Shown one piece after another: positions 17,051 through 26,424 of a stretch of 41,881 nucleotides of DNA. Source of the DNA: Micromonospora arborensis (GTDB lineage Bacteria > Actinomycetota > Actinomycetes > Mycobacteriales > Micromonosporaceae). Where the stretch lies: assembly GCF_003205615.1 (NCBI RefSeq), contig NZ_PYBV01000047.1, positions 1-41,881 on the forward strand, given 5' to 3'. The position numbers and the translations under genes are program-made. The notes beneath the pieces were generated by a model. It was not told the DNA's origin, ran no database searches, and was given only the letters and a program-made list of their open reading frames with translations. Each line of letters starts with the position of its first letter. The first letter of the stretch is position 1.

Positions 17051-19362
17051 GGGGTGAGCAGTCCTTCCCGAGTCAGCGCGGCATCCACCCGCGCGTCGAG
17101 TTCGAGCCCCGCGGCGACCAGGACGGCGGCCGCCGGAAGGCGCAACAGACTGCGCCCCGAACCGGCCATGCCACGTCGAGCGAGCAACCTGCCGGCGATG
17201 GTCTCCCGCTCGCGGGGCGGAAAGAACTCGAACGCCTGCCGCAGTGCCGGCAACGCCACCGCGAAGTCCCGGTCGTCGAGCGTGCCCAACTGGTCGTCGA
17301 GCACCTCGAGAATGCCCGGCTGCCCCAGCACCTCTTCCCGGGCAAGGGCGAACAGCCCGGCCAGCCAGTCGCCGACCGACGACGGTACGAAAGCGCCGCG
17401 AACCGCGCGTACCGGATCGCCCATGTCGTCGGGGTTGAGTGACCAACAGAAGCCGAACGCGGCACCGCGCAGGTCCGGGGGAACCTCGGGATCCACGGCG
17501 AGTCGTCCGGCGACCGCCAACGCGGCGTCCCGATCGAGGTCGACCGCGGTGGTGGCGTGCACGATCGCGTCACGCACCGCCACCAGCGCGGCGATCCGCG
17601 GCAGGTCGGCTGGTGCGGCGCCACCCCGGATGCCCTCGGCCAGCCAGAGTGCTCGGGTCACCCCGACCTTGATGACCACGCCCAGCGTGTCGCTGCGCGC
17701 CGTGCCGAGCAGCCGGTCATGGCGCCAGAGCGCGAGCATCACGGCCAACATCCGGCCGATCGGCCCGATCTCGGGGGCGGTGGTGATGGCCCGGCCGACC
17801 TCGTTCAGGACCTGGGACGACAATTCCGCCACCCCGGCCAGTGCCGCGTCGAAGAGCACCTCGGCCAACTGGTCCACGTCGCCGCCCGCGGTGACGACCC
17901 GCTCGCCGAGGAATGCGCCGGTCGCCTCGATCAGAGTCGGACCGTAGCCACCGGCCTCGATCAGAGCCGGCAGCCGGGTCTCGTCGTCTCGTACCGTCCA
18001 TTCCTCCACCCGGACCGGGTCGATGCCGGTGGCCGGGCCGCTGTGCCGGACGAAGCCGGGAATGCCGAGCACGCGCAGTCGGTGCAGCGTGTAGCTGCGC
18101 GTACGGTCCGGGTCCTGGCCCAGGGTCAGCTGCAGCTTGCCGGGCTGGTCCAAGCCCTGTCGCCGCAACTCGGTGGCGACCGCGTGCACCAGTGGTGGTG
18201 TCGGGGTGGACGGGTGCAGCCGACCGACCCGGGAGCCGCTGAGCGCGGCGACCATCTCGACCACCACCGGATGCGTGCCGGCGCGTAGGGTGCCCCGCCC
18301 GGCCCACGGCAGGGGCACGTCGAGTGCCTCACCGACCAGCGCGGTGGCCAGCCCGTCCAGCACGTCGGTGCGGGCGGGATGCTGGTGGCCGCGCACTCGG
18401 GACAGACCTTCCGCCGAGGCCCGGGCGGCGATCAGGCTGGCGGTGGAGACCGGTTGCCGACGCTCGCGTAGTCGGCCCACCACTGCTGCCATCAGGTAAT
18501 GGGCGGCGTGCTCCGGGCCCGCCTCCCACAGGTGTCGGTAGTACTCCGGGGAGGGCAGGCCCGACTGGTAGCCGTCGAACGCGTCCATCCGACGAAACGA
18601 GTACGGCACCAGGTAGCTGCCACCGGTCGCCAGGTCGGGACGGGGCGGCACCGCCGGCCAACCATCGTTGGCCTCCCCGTTCCCGGCCGCCCCGGTCTCG
18701 TTTCCGGGCGCTCCGATTTCGGGTTGCGAGGCAAGCCGGACCAGTGCCGGCCGGTGGAAGCCACCTGTCACGACCACTACCGGCCGTTGCCCGGCGGCGA
18801 CGACCGCGGCCCGGATCCATCGGGCCATGTACGCCTCGCGCTCGGCGTCCTCCGCACCAACGTCCAGATCACCCCGGACCAGGTCGAAGTAGGTGGCGAG
18901 CCGTTCGGCCAGCCGGTCATCGGGTTCGATCTCGAAGAGGTGATCCCAGAGGGTGTCGATGTTGTCGACCGCGAAGGTAGCGCAGAGGCGTTCGATGACA
19001 TCCAGGTAGCGCCGCTCGGCATCGGCGTACCGATTGCGCCTCCCGGCGAGCGCCGGATGCCAGCCGGGTAGGTCGATGAAACGCAGCTCGGCGCCGACCG
19101 ACCGTCCGGTGGTCAGCGCCAACCACTCCGGCGAGTAGCCGCAGAACGGCGCCCACGAGGCGTGCTGCCGATCCGCGTCCCGGTAGCTGGTGAAGACCGC
19201 CACCGGCAGCTCGTGGTCGAGCAACAGTTCGTCGAGCCGGCCATTCATGTCCGCTGGCCCCTCGATGAGCACGTACGCCGGACGTAGGGCCTCGATCGTC
19301 CGCTCGACCAGCCGGGCACAGGCGGGGCTGTGGTGCCGTACTCCGATGAAGGTCGCCGTCAC
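17047..19362 (-). CDS. DUF5682 family protein (YehM-like)
   Basis: The 771 residues begin with the strongly conserved FIGVRHHSPACA segment of DUF5682, followed by VLIEGPADMN, and run to the end without membrane helices or a signal peptide. The role of the family is not established. The GTG at 19362 lies 3 bases after the MoxR stop, and its own TGA overlaps the VWA GTG by 4 bases, so it is locked between those two in one operon. It matches yehM in the E. coli set. The paired His (10-11) and acidic residues near the N-terminus might be an active site, which I cannot confirm. Confidence 0.9.
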   Translation of the reverse strand: MTATFIGVRHHSPACARLVERTIEALRPAYVLIEGPADMNGRLDELLLDHELPVAVFTSYRDADRQHASWAPFCGYSPEWLALTTGRSVGAELRFIDLPGWHPALAGRRNRYADAERRYLDVIERLCATFAVDNIDTLWDHLFEIEPDDRLAERLATYFDLVRGDLDVGAEDAEREAYMARWIRAAVVAAGQRPVVVVTGGFHRPALVRLASQPEIGAPGNETGAAGNGEANDGWPAVPPRPDLATGGSYLVPYSFRRMDAFDGYQSGLPSPEYYRHLWEAGPEHAAHYLMAAVVGRLRERRQPVSTASLIAARASAEGLSRVRGHQHPARTDVLDGLATALVGEALDVPLPWAGRGTLRAGTHPVVVEMVAALSGSRVGRLHPSTPTPPLVHAVATELRRQGLDQPGKLQLTLGQDPDRTRSYTLHRLRVLGIPGFVRHSGPATGIDPVRVEEWTVRDDETRLPALIEAGGYGPTLIEATGAFLGERVVTAGGDVDQLAEVLFDAALAGVAELSSQVLNEVGRAITTAPEIGPIGRMLAVMLALWRHDRLLGTARSDTLGVVIKVGVTRALWLAEGIRGGAAPADLPRIAALVAVRDAIVHATTAVDLDRDAALAVAGRLAVDPEVPPDLRGAAFGFCWSLNPDDMGDPVRAVRGAFVPSSVGDWLAGLFALAREEVLGQPGILEVLDDQLGTLDDRDFAVALPALRQAFEFFPPRERETIAGRLLARRGMAGSGRSLLRLPAAAVLVAAGLELDARVDAALTREGLLTP

Positions 19363-19365
19363 GGC

Positions 19366-20481
19366 TCAGCCCGGCAGCAGGTGCCGGGAGTGGTGCAGCG
19401 CCTGCCACTGCTCGCCCTGGCGTGTCCGAGCCTGTTGCTCAAGGTAACGCCGCAGTTTGGCGAGATCCTCCGGGCTGTCCTTGGCGGCCGTGCCGGCCAG
19501 GCAGGAGACCAGATCGGCGGCGGTGCCCGGCTCACCGCGCAAAAACCAGCCGCGCAGGCCGATCGCGTGCGCGACCGAGACCGCCTCGGCGGTGCTCATC
19601 ACCGACGAGAGCCGCTCCATCGTGTCGCCCCGTGCCGTCTGCCCGGTCCGCAACTCCCGGAAGGTGGTGACCAGCACCTCCAGCACGTCCCGGCGTGGCT
19701 CGACGCCGACACCCGAGCGTTGCAGCAGCGCCGTCGCCTCGGCCGTCACCAACGAGAGTTCGGTGTCGAAATCCTCGATCGGGAAGACGGTCTCGAAGTT
19801 GAAGCGCCGCTTGAGCGCCGAACTCATCTCGTTCACACCCCGGTCGCGGGTGTTCGCGGTCGCGATGACGTTGAAACCGTCCCGGGCGAACCGCATGCTC
19901 TCACCCCCGGTCAGCTCGGGTATCGCGATGACCCGGTCGGAGAGTGGGGACAGCAGACAGTCCTGGACCTCCAGCGGGCAGCGGGTGATCTCCTCGAACC
20001 GGACCACCCGCCCCTCGGACATGCCGCGCAGCAGCGGCGCGGGCACCAGCGAGCGGGTCGACGGCCCTTCCGCCACCAGCAGCGCGTAGTTCCAGGAGTA
20101 CTTGATCTGATCCTCGGTGGTGGCCGCGCCACCCTGGATGGTCAGCGTGGAGTCACCGCTGACCGCAGCGGCGAGCAGCTCGGACAGGAGCGACTTCGCG
20201 GTGCCCGGCTCACCGACGAGCATCAGCCCACGGCTGGTCGCGAGGGTGACCAGGGCGCGGTCGACCAACGACGGGTCGCCGACGAACTTGCGCCGAATTC
20301 CGAGGGATTCGTCGCCGAGAACGAACCGCCGCGCCGCGCGTAGGCTCAACGCCCAGCCGGGTGGCCGGTCACCGGTGTCGTCAGCGCGCAGCCGGGCCAG
20401 CTCGTCGGCGAAGCGCACCTCTGCGGGGGGTCGCTGCGCCTGGCCGGTCTGGGCGGGTCGGCCACCGTCCGGCCCGCTCAT
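19366..20481 (-). CDS. MoxR-type AAA+ ATPase (YehL-like)
   Basis: The frame is open to 20787, but the ATG at 20481 overlaps the stop of the WGR-DUF4132 gene by 4 bases and gives the expected size (371 residues). Walker A is G90-EPGTAKS97, sensor 1 is ATAN (N210), and an LKRRF arginine pair (225-226) fits the arginine finger. The Walker B segment reads VVRFEEIT, with E163 where Asp is usual, followed by the catalytic E164. MoxR ATPases act as chaperones with VWA partners, and a VWA gene lies two genes downstream. It corresponds to E. coli yehL. Confidence 0.93.
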   Translation of the reverse strand: MSGPDGGRPAQTGQAQRPPAEVRFADELARLRADDTGDRPPGWALSLRAARRFVLGDESLGIRRKFVGDPSLVDRALVTLATSRGLMLVGEPGTAKSLLSELLAAAVSGDSTLTIQGGAATTEDQIKYSWNYALLVAEGPSTRSLVPAPLLRGMSEGRVVRFEEITRCPLEVQDCLLSPLSDRVIAIPELTGGESMRFARDGFNVIATANTRDRGVNEMSSALKRRFNFETVFPIEDFDTELSLVTAEATALLQRSGVGVEPRRDVLEVLVTTFRELRTGQTARGDTMERLSSVMSTAEAVSVAHAIGLRGWFLRGEPGTAADLVSCLAGTAAKDSPEDLAKLRRYLEQQARTRQGEQWQALHHSRHLLPG

Positions 20482-23400
20482 TGGGTGACCTCCCGGAGTT
20501 CCCGGATGATCTCGGAGATGGTGACCTGATCGAGGTCGCCGATGCGGAGCTCTGGCTTCGTACGCCAGTAGCTGTCCCGGGTACGGCTCACCCAGATCAT
20601 GTTGAGTGTCTGCTCGGGGAAGACGTCGATCGCGCCGACCGCAATGCCGGGATCGAGGTCGATGACCATCTCCCGGCCGTCGGGAAGCCCTCGCAGCAAC
20701 CATCCCTGGTGGCCACCGTCCTCGGGGGCACTGCGCCGCCAGCCCCGTCGTTCCAGCCCGAGCAGCTTGCCGGTGGGCATCGTGCACCCCTCGAACCGGG
20801 CGAGCCTCGGCTGGTCGCGTTCGGCCTCGGCGAGTGCGAAAACCTCCCGGCCGAGCTGCGGGAACGGTTGCAGGATCTCGTAGTCGGCGAGGAGTTCGGC
20901 CCAGCCGGGCAGGCTCTGGCCCAGGTGGATCGGATGGGCGACCCCGACCACGGCATCGTCGCTCAGGTCGAGCGGGTCGTCGTTCAGGTCGGCGAAGGTC
21001 CGGTCCTCGGCCACCCGCAGCGCCCCGATGAAGGTGCCAGACTCGTCGTAGCGGCCCCAGACCAGCCGCCGGACGATGTGCCAGAGCAACGGATGAGCGA
21101 GGAAGTACTGCCGGAACTCGGCCACCGGCCAGCGTCGTCCCAGCACCATCGCCTGTTCGAGTCGACGGATCTGGTCGGCCGCGATCGTGCGGACATCCTT
21201 CTTCAGCGCGGCGAAGCGCTGGTACGCCGCCGGCGCCAGCTCCGGATCGTCGTTGACGCCCGGCTTCGGCAGCTCCTTGCGCCGCTTTCCGTCCTGGTCT
21301 GAGACGTACGGCTTGAGCTGCTCGTCGAAGCCGACCACGAAGCGGCGCGGCCCGTAGTCGAGGGTGGCGCTGCCGGAGGCGTCGAGCCCGCAGTCGGGCA
21401 CCAACCGGTCGGCGAGCTGGTCCGGGGTCAGTTCCAACGAGGCGGCGACCGAGAGCACCTTCTCCTCGGCCCGCTCCTTCAACCCCCGGAACTTCACCTT
21501 CTGCGCGATGGCGTTCAGATGCATCAGCGCGAGGTCGGAGCCGATCGCGGCGAGCACGTCCAAACCGCTCACCGCCCGGGTGTGCCCGCCCTCACCCGGC
21601 CAGGCCCGGATGAGCGGCGCGAGGCGGCGCACCGTCTCGTCGTCACCGACCTGCGCGAGCGCCTGGAACGCCCAGCCGTTCTTCGACGGTGCACCGGCAT
21701 CGAGCCAGCGCTGGAAGAGCGACCAGCCGAACTCGGCCAGACTGGCTGGCTCGCAGACCTCCCGCACCAGTGCGAGACCCGGGTACGCCGCGTCCGGTGC
21801 GGAGATGGCGAACATGGTGAGCAGGTGTCGGACCGCTGTCTCGGGCAGGGCACCCGAGCCGTCGCGGAGCAGGACCGGGGCAAGCACCTTCGGCTCGGCC
21901 CACTCCGGCAGGGTTGGCATCCGGGCCGGCAGCACCTCAAGCGGATCGGTCGCGAGCAGGGTTTCGATCGCCTCGGCCGCCGCCGCGCCGTACCCTTCGG
22001 CAGCCGTGGTCACCTCGCGCTGGTGGCCCGCCGTGGCGAGCGCGAGGAGGGACTGCTCGGCCTCTCGGCGTGCGGTGCCGGCGGGACCGAGCGCGAGCGG
22101 GACGAGCGCCCGCGACGCGGCCGCCGGATGCCGGGTCAGCCAGGCCAGCGCGACCGACCGGACCGATTTGAGCCGGCTGAACCAGCTCGCCATGAGCGTC
22201 GCGATCTCCGGGCTGGCGTACGGCAGCAGTGCGTCGGCGGCGGCGGCCGGCGTCCGCCGAGCGGCGTCGATCACCATGCCCAGCCCGTCCAGCTCGAAGC
22301 GGCCGGCGATGATGCGCGCCACCGACCCGCTCTCCCAGGTGTCCTCCAGGCGCCACGCCGCGACCAGCGGGCGGGCGAGCTCGTCCGGTGCATTGGTGAA
22401 GAAGGAGGTCTGATCGAAGGAGCGCAACTCGCCGACGGCCTGTCGTTTGGCGAGTTGGTCCCAGCGCTTGTCGAGGTGCAGCCAGCGGGCCATCGCCTCC
22501 GGAGCGGCCCAGGACTCCCGTTCCCCGGGCTCCCACCCGATCGTCGGCTGGTCGGGGCAGCTGAGCCCGGCGACGACAACCGGCTTGCGGGTTGTCCGCT
22601 TGCGGCTCCACGGTGGGTCGACCAGCAGCCGGGGCAACCCCTCGACCGGCGCCTCGACCACGGCCGACTGCTCCAACAGGCTCCGGACCCGCTGCGCGGC
22701 GTCATCAGGCAGTGATGGCAGTAGCTGCCGTGCCACCTCGGGCTGCGCCGCGACGTGGGTGCGCAGCAGCTCCGCGCACGCCCGGTTGCCCGCGCCGGCC
22801 GCGAGCAGGCGGATCGCCCGGACCGGGAACCGGCCGGCCGCGTCGAGGATCGCCGCCGGGGTGAACTTCGCATCGGCACGGTCCAGCAGCACCTGGAACG
22901 CCTCGTCGGTGGGGAGCACGGCGAGGATGGCAAGCATCCGCCGCTGTTCCTCGACGTACGGCTGGTCGAGCCAATCGGCCAACACCTCGGCCGCCGCCGG
23001 GCCGACCCCTTCCACGAGGGTGTAGAGGATGGTGGCCGAGGCCACGACCTCGTGCGGCGCGACATGCGCGCGCAGCAGCGCGAGTTGTTCCGGGGTGCTG
23101 ACGGAGCTCAGCAGCCTGGTCGCGAGTGTCTTGTCGGCCAGAGCGGCGACCGCCGCGCAGTCCTCGTCCACCCACTCGGTCCGGGTGGGAGCGAGGAACG
23201 AGGTGACCACCCGGTGTTGGATCCCGTGCTCGCGGTAGCCGGCGAGGATCTCGACGGTTGCGGCGTACTGATCGTCGGGGGCGCCAGCGAGCACCGCCCT
23301 GATCCGGTCGGCCAGCCCGGTCTCGGGGTGGTATCCGTGCGTGCGGGCGAGTCGTGCCGGGGTACGGCGCAGGGGGCCGATGGTGATCTTCCCGTTCGGG

Positions 23401-24128
23401 CCATGCTCCGGACCGCCGCACGACAGGGTGAGGAACTCCATCAACGCGCGGACCGCGAACTCCAGGCCATGATCCCTGATCCACGCGTCGCGCAACACTT
23501 TCAGCGCGTCGTGACTCCGCCAGTCCCAGGCGAGGTGCGCGTAGAGGGCGGTGGCGACGACGGCGGCGCCGAGCGGGGTGCGCTCCGGGGTGTCCGCGAG
23601 GAACGACTTGCCCGCCGTGGTCAGCTCCGGCTCGCTCTGCGGATCGGTCAACGCGATCGCGATGTCGTCCCGGTGCTGCGACAGCAGAGCTTCGGCCTGC
23701 ACGCTGGACGAGGGGTCGAGGCGCGCCGCCGTCACCCCCGGACCGCCCCGACGCGGATGCCGGCTGCGGTACCAGCTCGGTGGCACGACAAAGGTCTGCT
23801 CGTCGAGCGGTGGCTGGGCCTCATCGCGGGTAGCCGAGGCGGTTCGCGCCGCGGGCGCGACCTCGCCGGCAGTACCGTCGAACTTCCGGTCGGTAGCCGC
23901 ACTGCCGGCTGGTGCGGCGGACTCGGCGTATCCCTTCTTCACCTTCTCCGCGATGAGCTTGTCCACGTGGGCGGCGGCAGCCTGCTCGGAGCCGAAGGTC
24001 TTGCGCTGGGTCTGGCCGACGGTCCCCAACCGTCCGAATCTGACGGTCACCTCCACGCCATCCAGGTTGACCTCCCAGAACTTCGCCGAGTTAGCGCCGA
24101 CCAACTCGAAGCTGCGCACAGCGGCCAC
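20478..24128 (-). CDS. WGR and DUF4132 domain protein (YehI/MolR-like), first gene of the operon
   Basis: This 1216-residue protein starts at GTG 24128 with AAGGA 6 bases upstream. An N-terminal WGR domain (about 5-75) has FGRLGTVGQ in place of W-G-R. Residues 90-890 are long helical repeats resembling HEAT/ARM solenoids, and a DUF4132 region follows (about 895-1100). WGR domains are known from PARPs, where they bind nucleic acid, but no ADP-ribosyltransferase domain is seen here. E. coli YehI (historically linked to molybdate regulation as molR) has the same architecture and also stands first in its cluster. It probably scaffolds or targets the ATPase/VWA complex (inference). The 142 bp before it shows no clear sigma-70 promoter. 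Confidence 0.93.
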   Translation of the reverse strand: MAAVRSFELVGANSAKFWEVNLDGVEVTVRFGRLGTVGQTQRKTFGSEQAAAAHVDKLIAEKVKKGYAESAAPAGSAATDRKFDGTAGEVAPAARTASATRDEAQPPLDEQTFVVPPSWYRSRHPRRGGPGVTAARLDPSSSVQAEALLSQHRDDIAIALTDPQSEPELTTAGKSFLADTPERTPLGAAVVATALYAHLAWDWRSHDALKVLRDAWIRDHGLEFAVRALMEFLTLSCGGPEHGPNGKITIGPLRRTPARLARTHGYHPETGLADRIRAVLAGAPDDQYAATVEILAGYREHGIQHRVVTSFLAPTRTEWVDEDCAAVAALADKTLATRLLSSVSTPEQLALLRAHVAPHEVVASATILYTLVEGVGPAAAEVLADWLDQPYVEEQRRMLAILAVLPTDEAFQVLLDRADAKFTPAAILDAAGRFPVRAIRLLAAGAGNRACAELLRTHVAAQPEVARQLLPSLPDDAAQRVRSLLEQSAVVEAPVEGLPRLLVDPPWSRKRTTRKPVVVAGLSCPDQPTIGWEPGERESWAAPEAMARWLHLDKRWDQLAKRQAVGELRSFDQTSFFTNAPDELARPLVAAWRLEDTWESGSVARIIAGRFELDGLGMVIDAARRTPAAAADALLPYASPEIATLMASWFSRLKSVRSVALAWLTRHPAAASRALVPLALGPAGTARREAEQSLLALATAGHQREVTTAAEGYGAAAAEAIETLLATDPLEVLPARMPTLPEWAEPKVLAPVLLRDGSGALPETAVRHLLTMFAISAPDAAYPGLALVREVCEPASLAEFGWSLFQRWLDAGAPSKNGWAFQALAQVGDDETVRRLAPLIRAWPGEGGHTRAVSGLDVLAAIGSDLALMHLNAIAQKVKFRGLKERAEEKVLSVAASLELTPDQLADRLVPDCGLDASGSATLDYGPRRFVVGFDEQLKPYVSDQDGKRRKELPKPGVNDDPELAPAAYQRFAALKKDVRTIAADQIRRLEQAMVLGRRWPVAEFRQYFLAHPLLWHIVRRLVWGRYDESGTFIGALRVAEDRTFADLNDDPLDLSDDAVVGVAHPIHLGQSLPGWAELLADYEILQPFPQLGREVFALAEAERDQPRLARFEGCTMPTGKLLGLERRGWRRSAPEDGGHQGWLLRGLPDGREMVIDLDPGIAVGAIDVFPEQTLNMIWVSRTRDSYWRTKPELRIGDLDQVTISEIIRELREVTQ

Positions 24129-24270
24129 GTCACATCCTTTGGGGTTGAGGGGTTGGCTGAGCTGGGTCCCGGCGGCGACAGGTCGTGCTGCTCCCCGGCC
24201 TGACCGGAACAGCCGACACGCTAACGAGTAGCCCCGACAGTTCCGGCGCCATCGCTAGTGGCGGCCTGAT

Positions 24271-25035
24271 TCACCCGTTTCGAACGTCGAACCGGCCGGC
24301 GGCCGTCATCGTCCGCATCGGGTCGCTCGGGACCTCAGTCAGCTGGAGCACACCCAGGAGACTCGGCGGGAGCGCGCGGGCGGCCAGGGCGGTCAGATCC
24401 CGTATCGGCGTGCCAGCGAGGTCCTGGTCGCGGGACTTCTCATACAGTTCGGTGAATCCGCGGCCGAATCTCAGTTGCCGTTCGACGATCAGGTTGTAGT
24501 GGAATCGCAGTTCGTTAAAGGCCTGCGGAACTCGCCCGCGAGGGGCCAGCACCGCGCCGATGCCCTGCGTCGCGTCCCGGCAATAGGCCTCCCGCTCCTG
24601 CTCGTTGAGCCGTCGGCAGGACAACTCCTGCACTCGCAACAGGCTGTACACGACGATGGTGTAGACGGCTGTCGAATGCAGCGGATCCTGCTGTTGAAAT
24701 GTTGAGGCGTCACGCCGTTTCGCCCACCCGAACTTCCGCGACGGCTCAGGACCGCGGGCCAGCCGGAACCACTGTTCGTCATCGCCGAACACGCCAGCCA
24801 TGGCCAGTTCGAGCAACTCTTCGACGGCGTTGGCACGGCGTCCACCGCGGGCTGCGCGCGCGATCGACGCGGCAACCGGCTCATACGCGAAAAGCGTCAT
24901 GGCCGCCGCCCAGATGCCGCCCAGAACCGGCAGTCGCAAGGCGTTCAATTCCTTGATGACCGATGACCCGGCCCGGTGGGTACCCACCGGTGACTCATCC
25001 GGATACGGCAACAAGGGATGCGACTGGCTGCGCAA
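24271..25035 (-). CDS. Unrecognised protein with TTG start, weakly resembling DUF2236/MpaB
   Basis: The TTG at 25035 is well supported by GGAGG 6 bases upstream. The 254 residues are largely helical, with a hydrophobic stretch (about 36-52, LPVLGGIWAAAMTLFAYEP) and otherwise soluble sequence. A section near 150-190 (REAYCRDATQGIGAVLAPRG, then FHYNLIVERQLRFG) loosely recalls the MpaB/DUF2236 oxygenase-like family, but I see no certain heme-ligand pattern. It lies alone between the five-gene operon and a histidine phosphatase. A perfect inverted repeat sits 66-84 bases upstream of the start, suggesting it is repressed or induced by a dedicated regulator. Confidence 0.7.
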   Translation of the reverse strand: MRSQSHPLLPYPDESPVGTHRAGSSVIKELNALRLPVLGGIWAAAMTLFAYEPVAASIARAARGGRRANAVEELLELAMAGVFGDDEQWFRLARGPEPSRKFGWAKRRDASTFQQQDPLHSTAVYTIVVYSLLRVQELSCRRLNEQEREAYCRDATQGIGAVLAPRGRVPQAFNELRFHYNLIVERQLRFGRGFTELYEKSRDQDLAGTPIRDLTALAARALPPSLLGVLQLTEVPSDPMRTMTAAGRFDVRNG

Positions 25036-25100
25036 TTTGATCCTCCGGTCGGGACGTTGACTCCTTCTCGACGCGATGAGGCTGAGGAAAGTTCAGAACG

Positions 25101-25119
25101 GTGATGTCGGAAACATCAC
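25101..25119. promoter_or_regulatory. Operator-like inverted repeat GTGATGT-N5-ACATCAC
   Basis: Perfect 7-bp arms (25101-25107 and 25113-25119) flank a 5-base spacer. The site lies 66-84 bases before the TTG-start gene, in the 238-bp gap below the histidine phosphatase. Size and symmetry fit a dimeric helix-turn-helix repressor. No matching regulator gene is next to it. Confidence 0.5.
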
Positions 25120-25273
25120 AGGTCAGGCGACCGGGGCCACGAGGGCTCTGTTGCAATGCCGGATTGCAGGCCACGCCGAGCCGCGCCAATCACCTCAGGC
25201 GGAAGCCGGAACTTGGCGAACGCCGACGGCGGCGGGGACTGCTCGCGCAGCGTTGACGCACTCCGCCCCTCGG

Positions 25274-25846
25274 CTACAGGTGACCGGTGTCGTTGAAGCT
25301 GACCAAGGTCGGCGGACGAGCGGAATCCCACTGCACGACGGTGATCGCGCAGTTGTGCTGGTTGAGGCCGATCCACCGCCACTCCGGGGCGTCCAGGACG
25401 TGCCGGACGAACCATCCGATCACGAAGTTGTGGGTGATCAGCAGTTCGTTCCGGTCCTGCTCGCCGGTCACACCGAAGTGTTCGACAGCGGCTCGCAGGG
25501 CGACCGCGTCCTCGTCTCGCTCGTCCGTGGGCACGCCGTCCAGCCAGGAATGCCACCGGTCCGGGTACCGGCCGCGATGCCCGGTGGCCGGCACCGGCGT
25601 GCGATCCACCACGAAGTCGCAGGCATGTCTGGGCACCTGTGCGAGGTGGCCACCGACGATGTCGGCGGTCTGGGCCGCTCGGGTGATCGGGCTGTGGTGG
25701 ATCGCCGAGAAGGGCACCGTGCGCAGCCGTCTGCCCAGCTGATCCGCCTGCTCCCGGCCGAGGGGCGAAAGACCTCCGGCGGAGGCGTGGTCGGTGGTCT
25801 GGTCCTGCTCTCCGTGACGAACGAGGTACAGCTTCGTACGAGCCAT
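25274..25846 (-). CDS. Histidine phosphatase family protein
   Basis: The 190-residue protein opens with the catalytic LVRHGE motif (about 8-13), where the His is phosphorylated. Further family positions are SPITRAAQTA (about 53-62), a Glu in the middle and ITHNFVIGW near 137-145 with the second His. It is cytoplasmic with no signal peptide. The substrate cannot be read from sequence; relatives include phosphoglycerate mutase-like and sugar or nucleotide phosphatases. It seems monocistronic, and the ATG at 25846 has only a weak ribosome site. Confidence 0.9.
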   Translation of the reverse strand: MARTKLYLVRHGEQDQTTDHASAGGLSPLGREQADQLGRRLRTVPFSAIHHSPITRAAQTADIVGGHLAQVPRHACDFVVDRTPVPATGHRGRYPDRWHSWLDGVPTDERDEDAVALRAAVEHFGVTGEQDRNELLITHNFVIGWFVRHVLDAPEWRWIGLNQHNCAITVVQWDSARPPTLVSFNDTGHL

Positions 25847-25920
25847 CGACCCACACCTTCAATCAGCGTTCGGCGAAGATCACCATAGACCGTGCGGAGG
25901 CAATCGTGGCCGTGGCGAGA

Positions 25921-26424
25921 CTAGGCGAAGGTGAGGCCACCGGACCGGGCTCGTTTGAGTTCGGAGAAGGACCGGCAGCCGGCGAGCAGGCGGGCGCCGT
26001 CGAAGACGCGCAGGGCCTCCTCCCCACGGGGAATCGAGGTCAGCACGGGGCCGAAGAAGGCCACGTCGTCGACGACGACCGTCGGGGTGCCCAGGTCCTC
26101 CCCCACGAGTTGCTGTGCGCGGGCAGTGCTCGCCCGCATCTGCGGGTCGACGTCGCTGCGATGGGCGGCGTCGGCCAGGTCGACGGGGAGGCCGGCTTCG
26201 GCCAGGGCCTGCGGGACGACGGTGTCGAAGTCCTTGTCGCCGTCGTCGTGGATCCGGCGGCCGAGCGCCGGGTACAGACGCGCGAGGGCGGCGGGGCCGT
26301 GTTGTGCGGCTGCCGCCACGCACACCCTGGCCGGGCCCCACGCCCGGTCGTTGAACTCGCGGTGCCAGGGCTCCAGGTCGCGATGCTCGTTGATCACCGC
26401 GAGGCTCATCACCTCGAACCGCAG
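25921..26424 (-). pseudogene. 5'-truncated mycothiol-dependent nitroreductase (Rv2466c-like, DsbA family)
   Basis: From RFEVMSLAV to the stop, the translation follows the Rv2466c family closely (NEHRD, RAWGPARV, GEDLGTPTVVVDDVAFFGPVL, IPRGEEA, ELKRARS). In that family about 40 N-terminal residues carrying the first strand and the CPxxC active site come before this point. Here those residues are replaced by unrelated sequence, and no CxxC is found in any frame just upstream. A product from the ATG at 26409 or the open frame to 26556 would lack the redox centre. It is probably non-functional, cut near 26425. Confidence 0.75.

Noticed and set aside
17051..17446. N-terminal extension of the VWA gene
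   Set aside because: It would overlap the DUF5682 gene by 400 bases with Arg-rich shadow-like sequence; the 4-bp GTGA overlap gives a normal start.
20482..20787. N-terminal extension of the MoxR gene
   Set aside because: It lies inside the WGR-DUF4132 gene and is unlike MoxR; the ATGA overlap at 20478-20481 is the natural start.
24129..24270. ECF-type promoter before the five-gene operon (GGAAC, then CGTT on the minus strand)
   Set aside because: The elements are only 13 bases apart, too short for known ECF sigma spacing.
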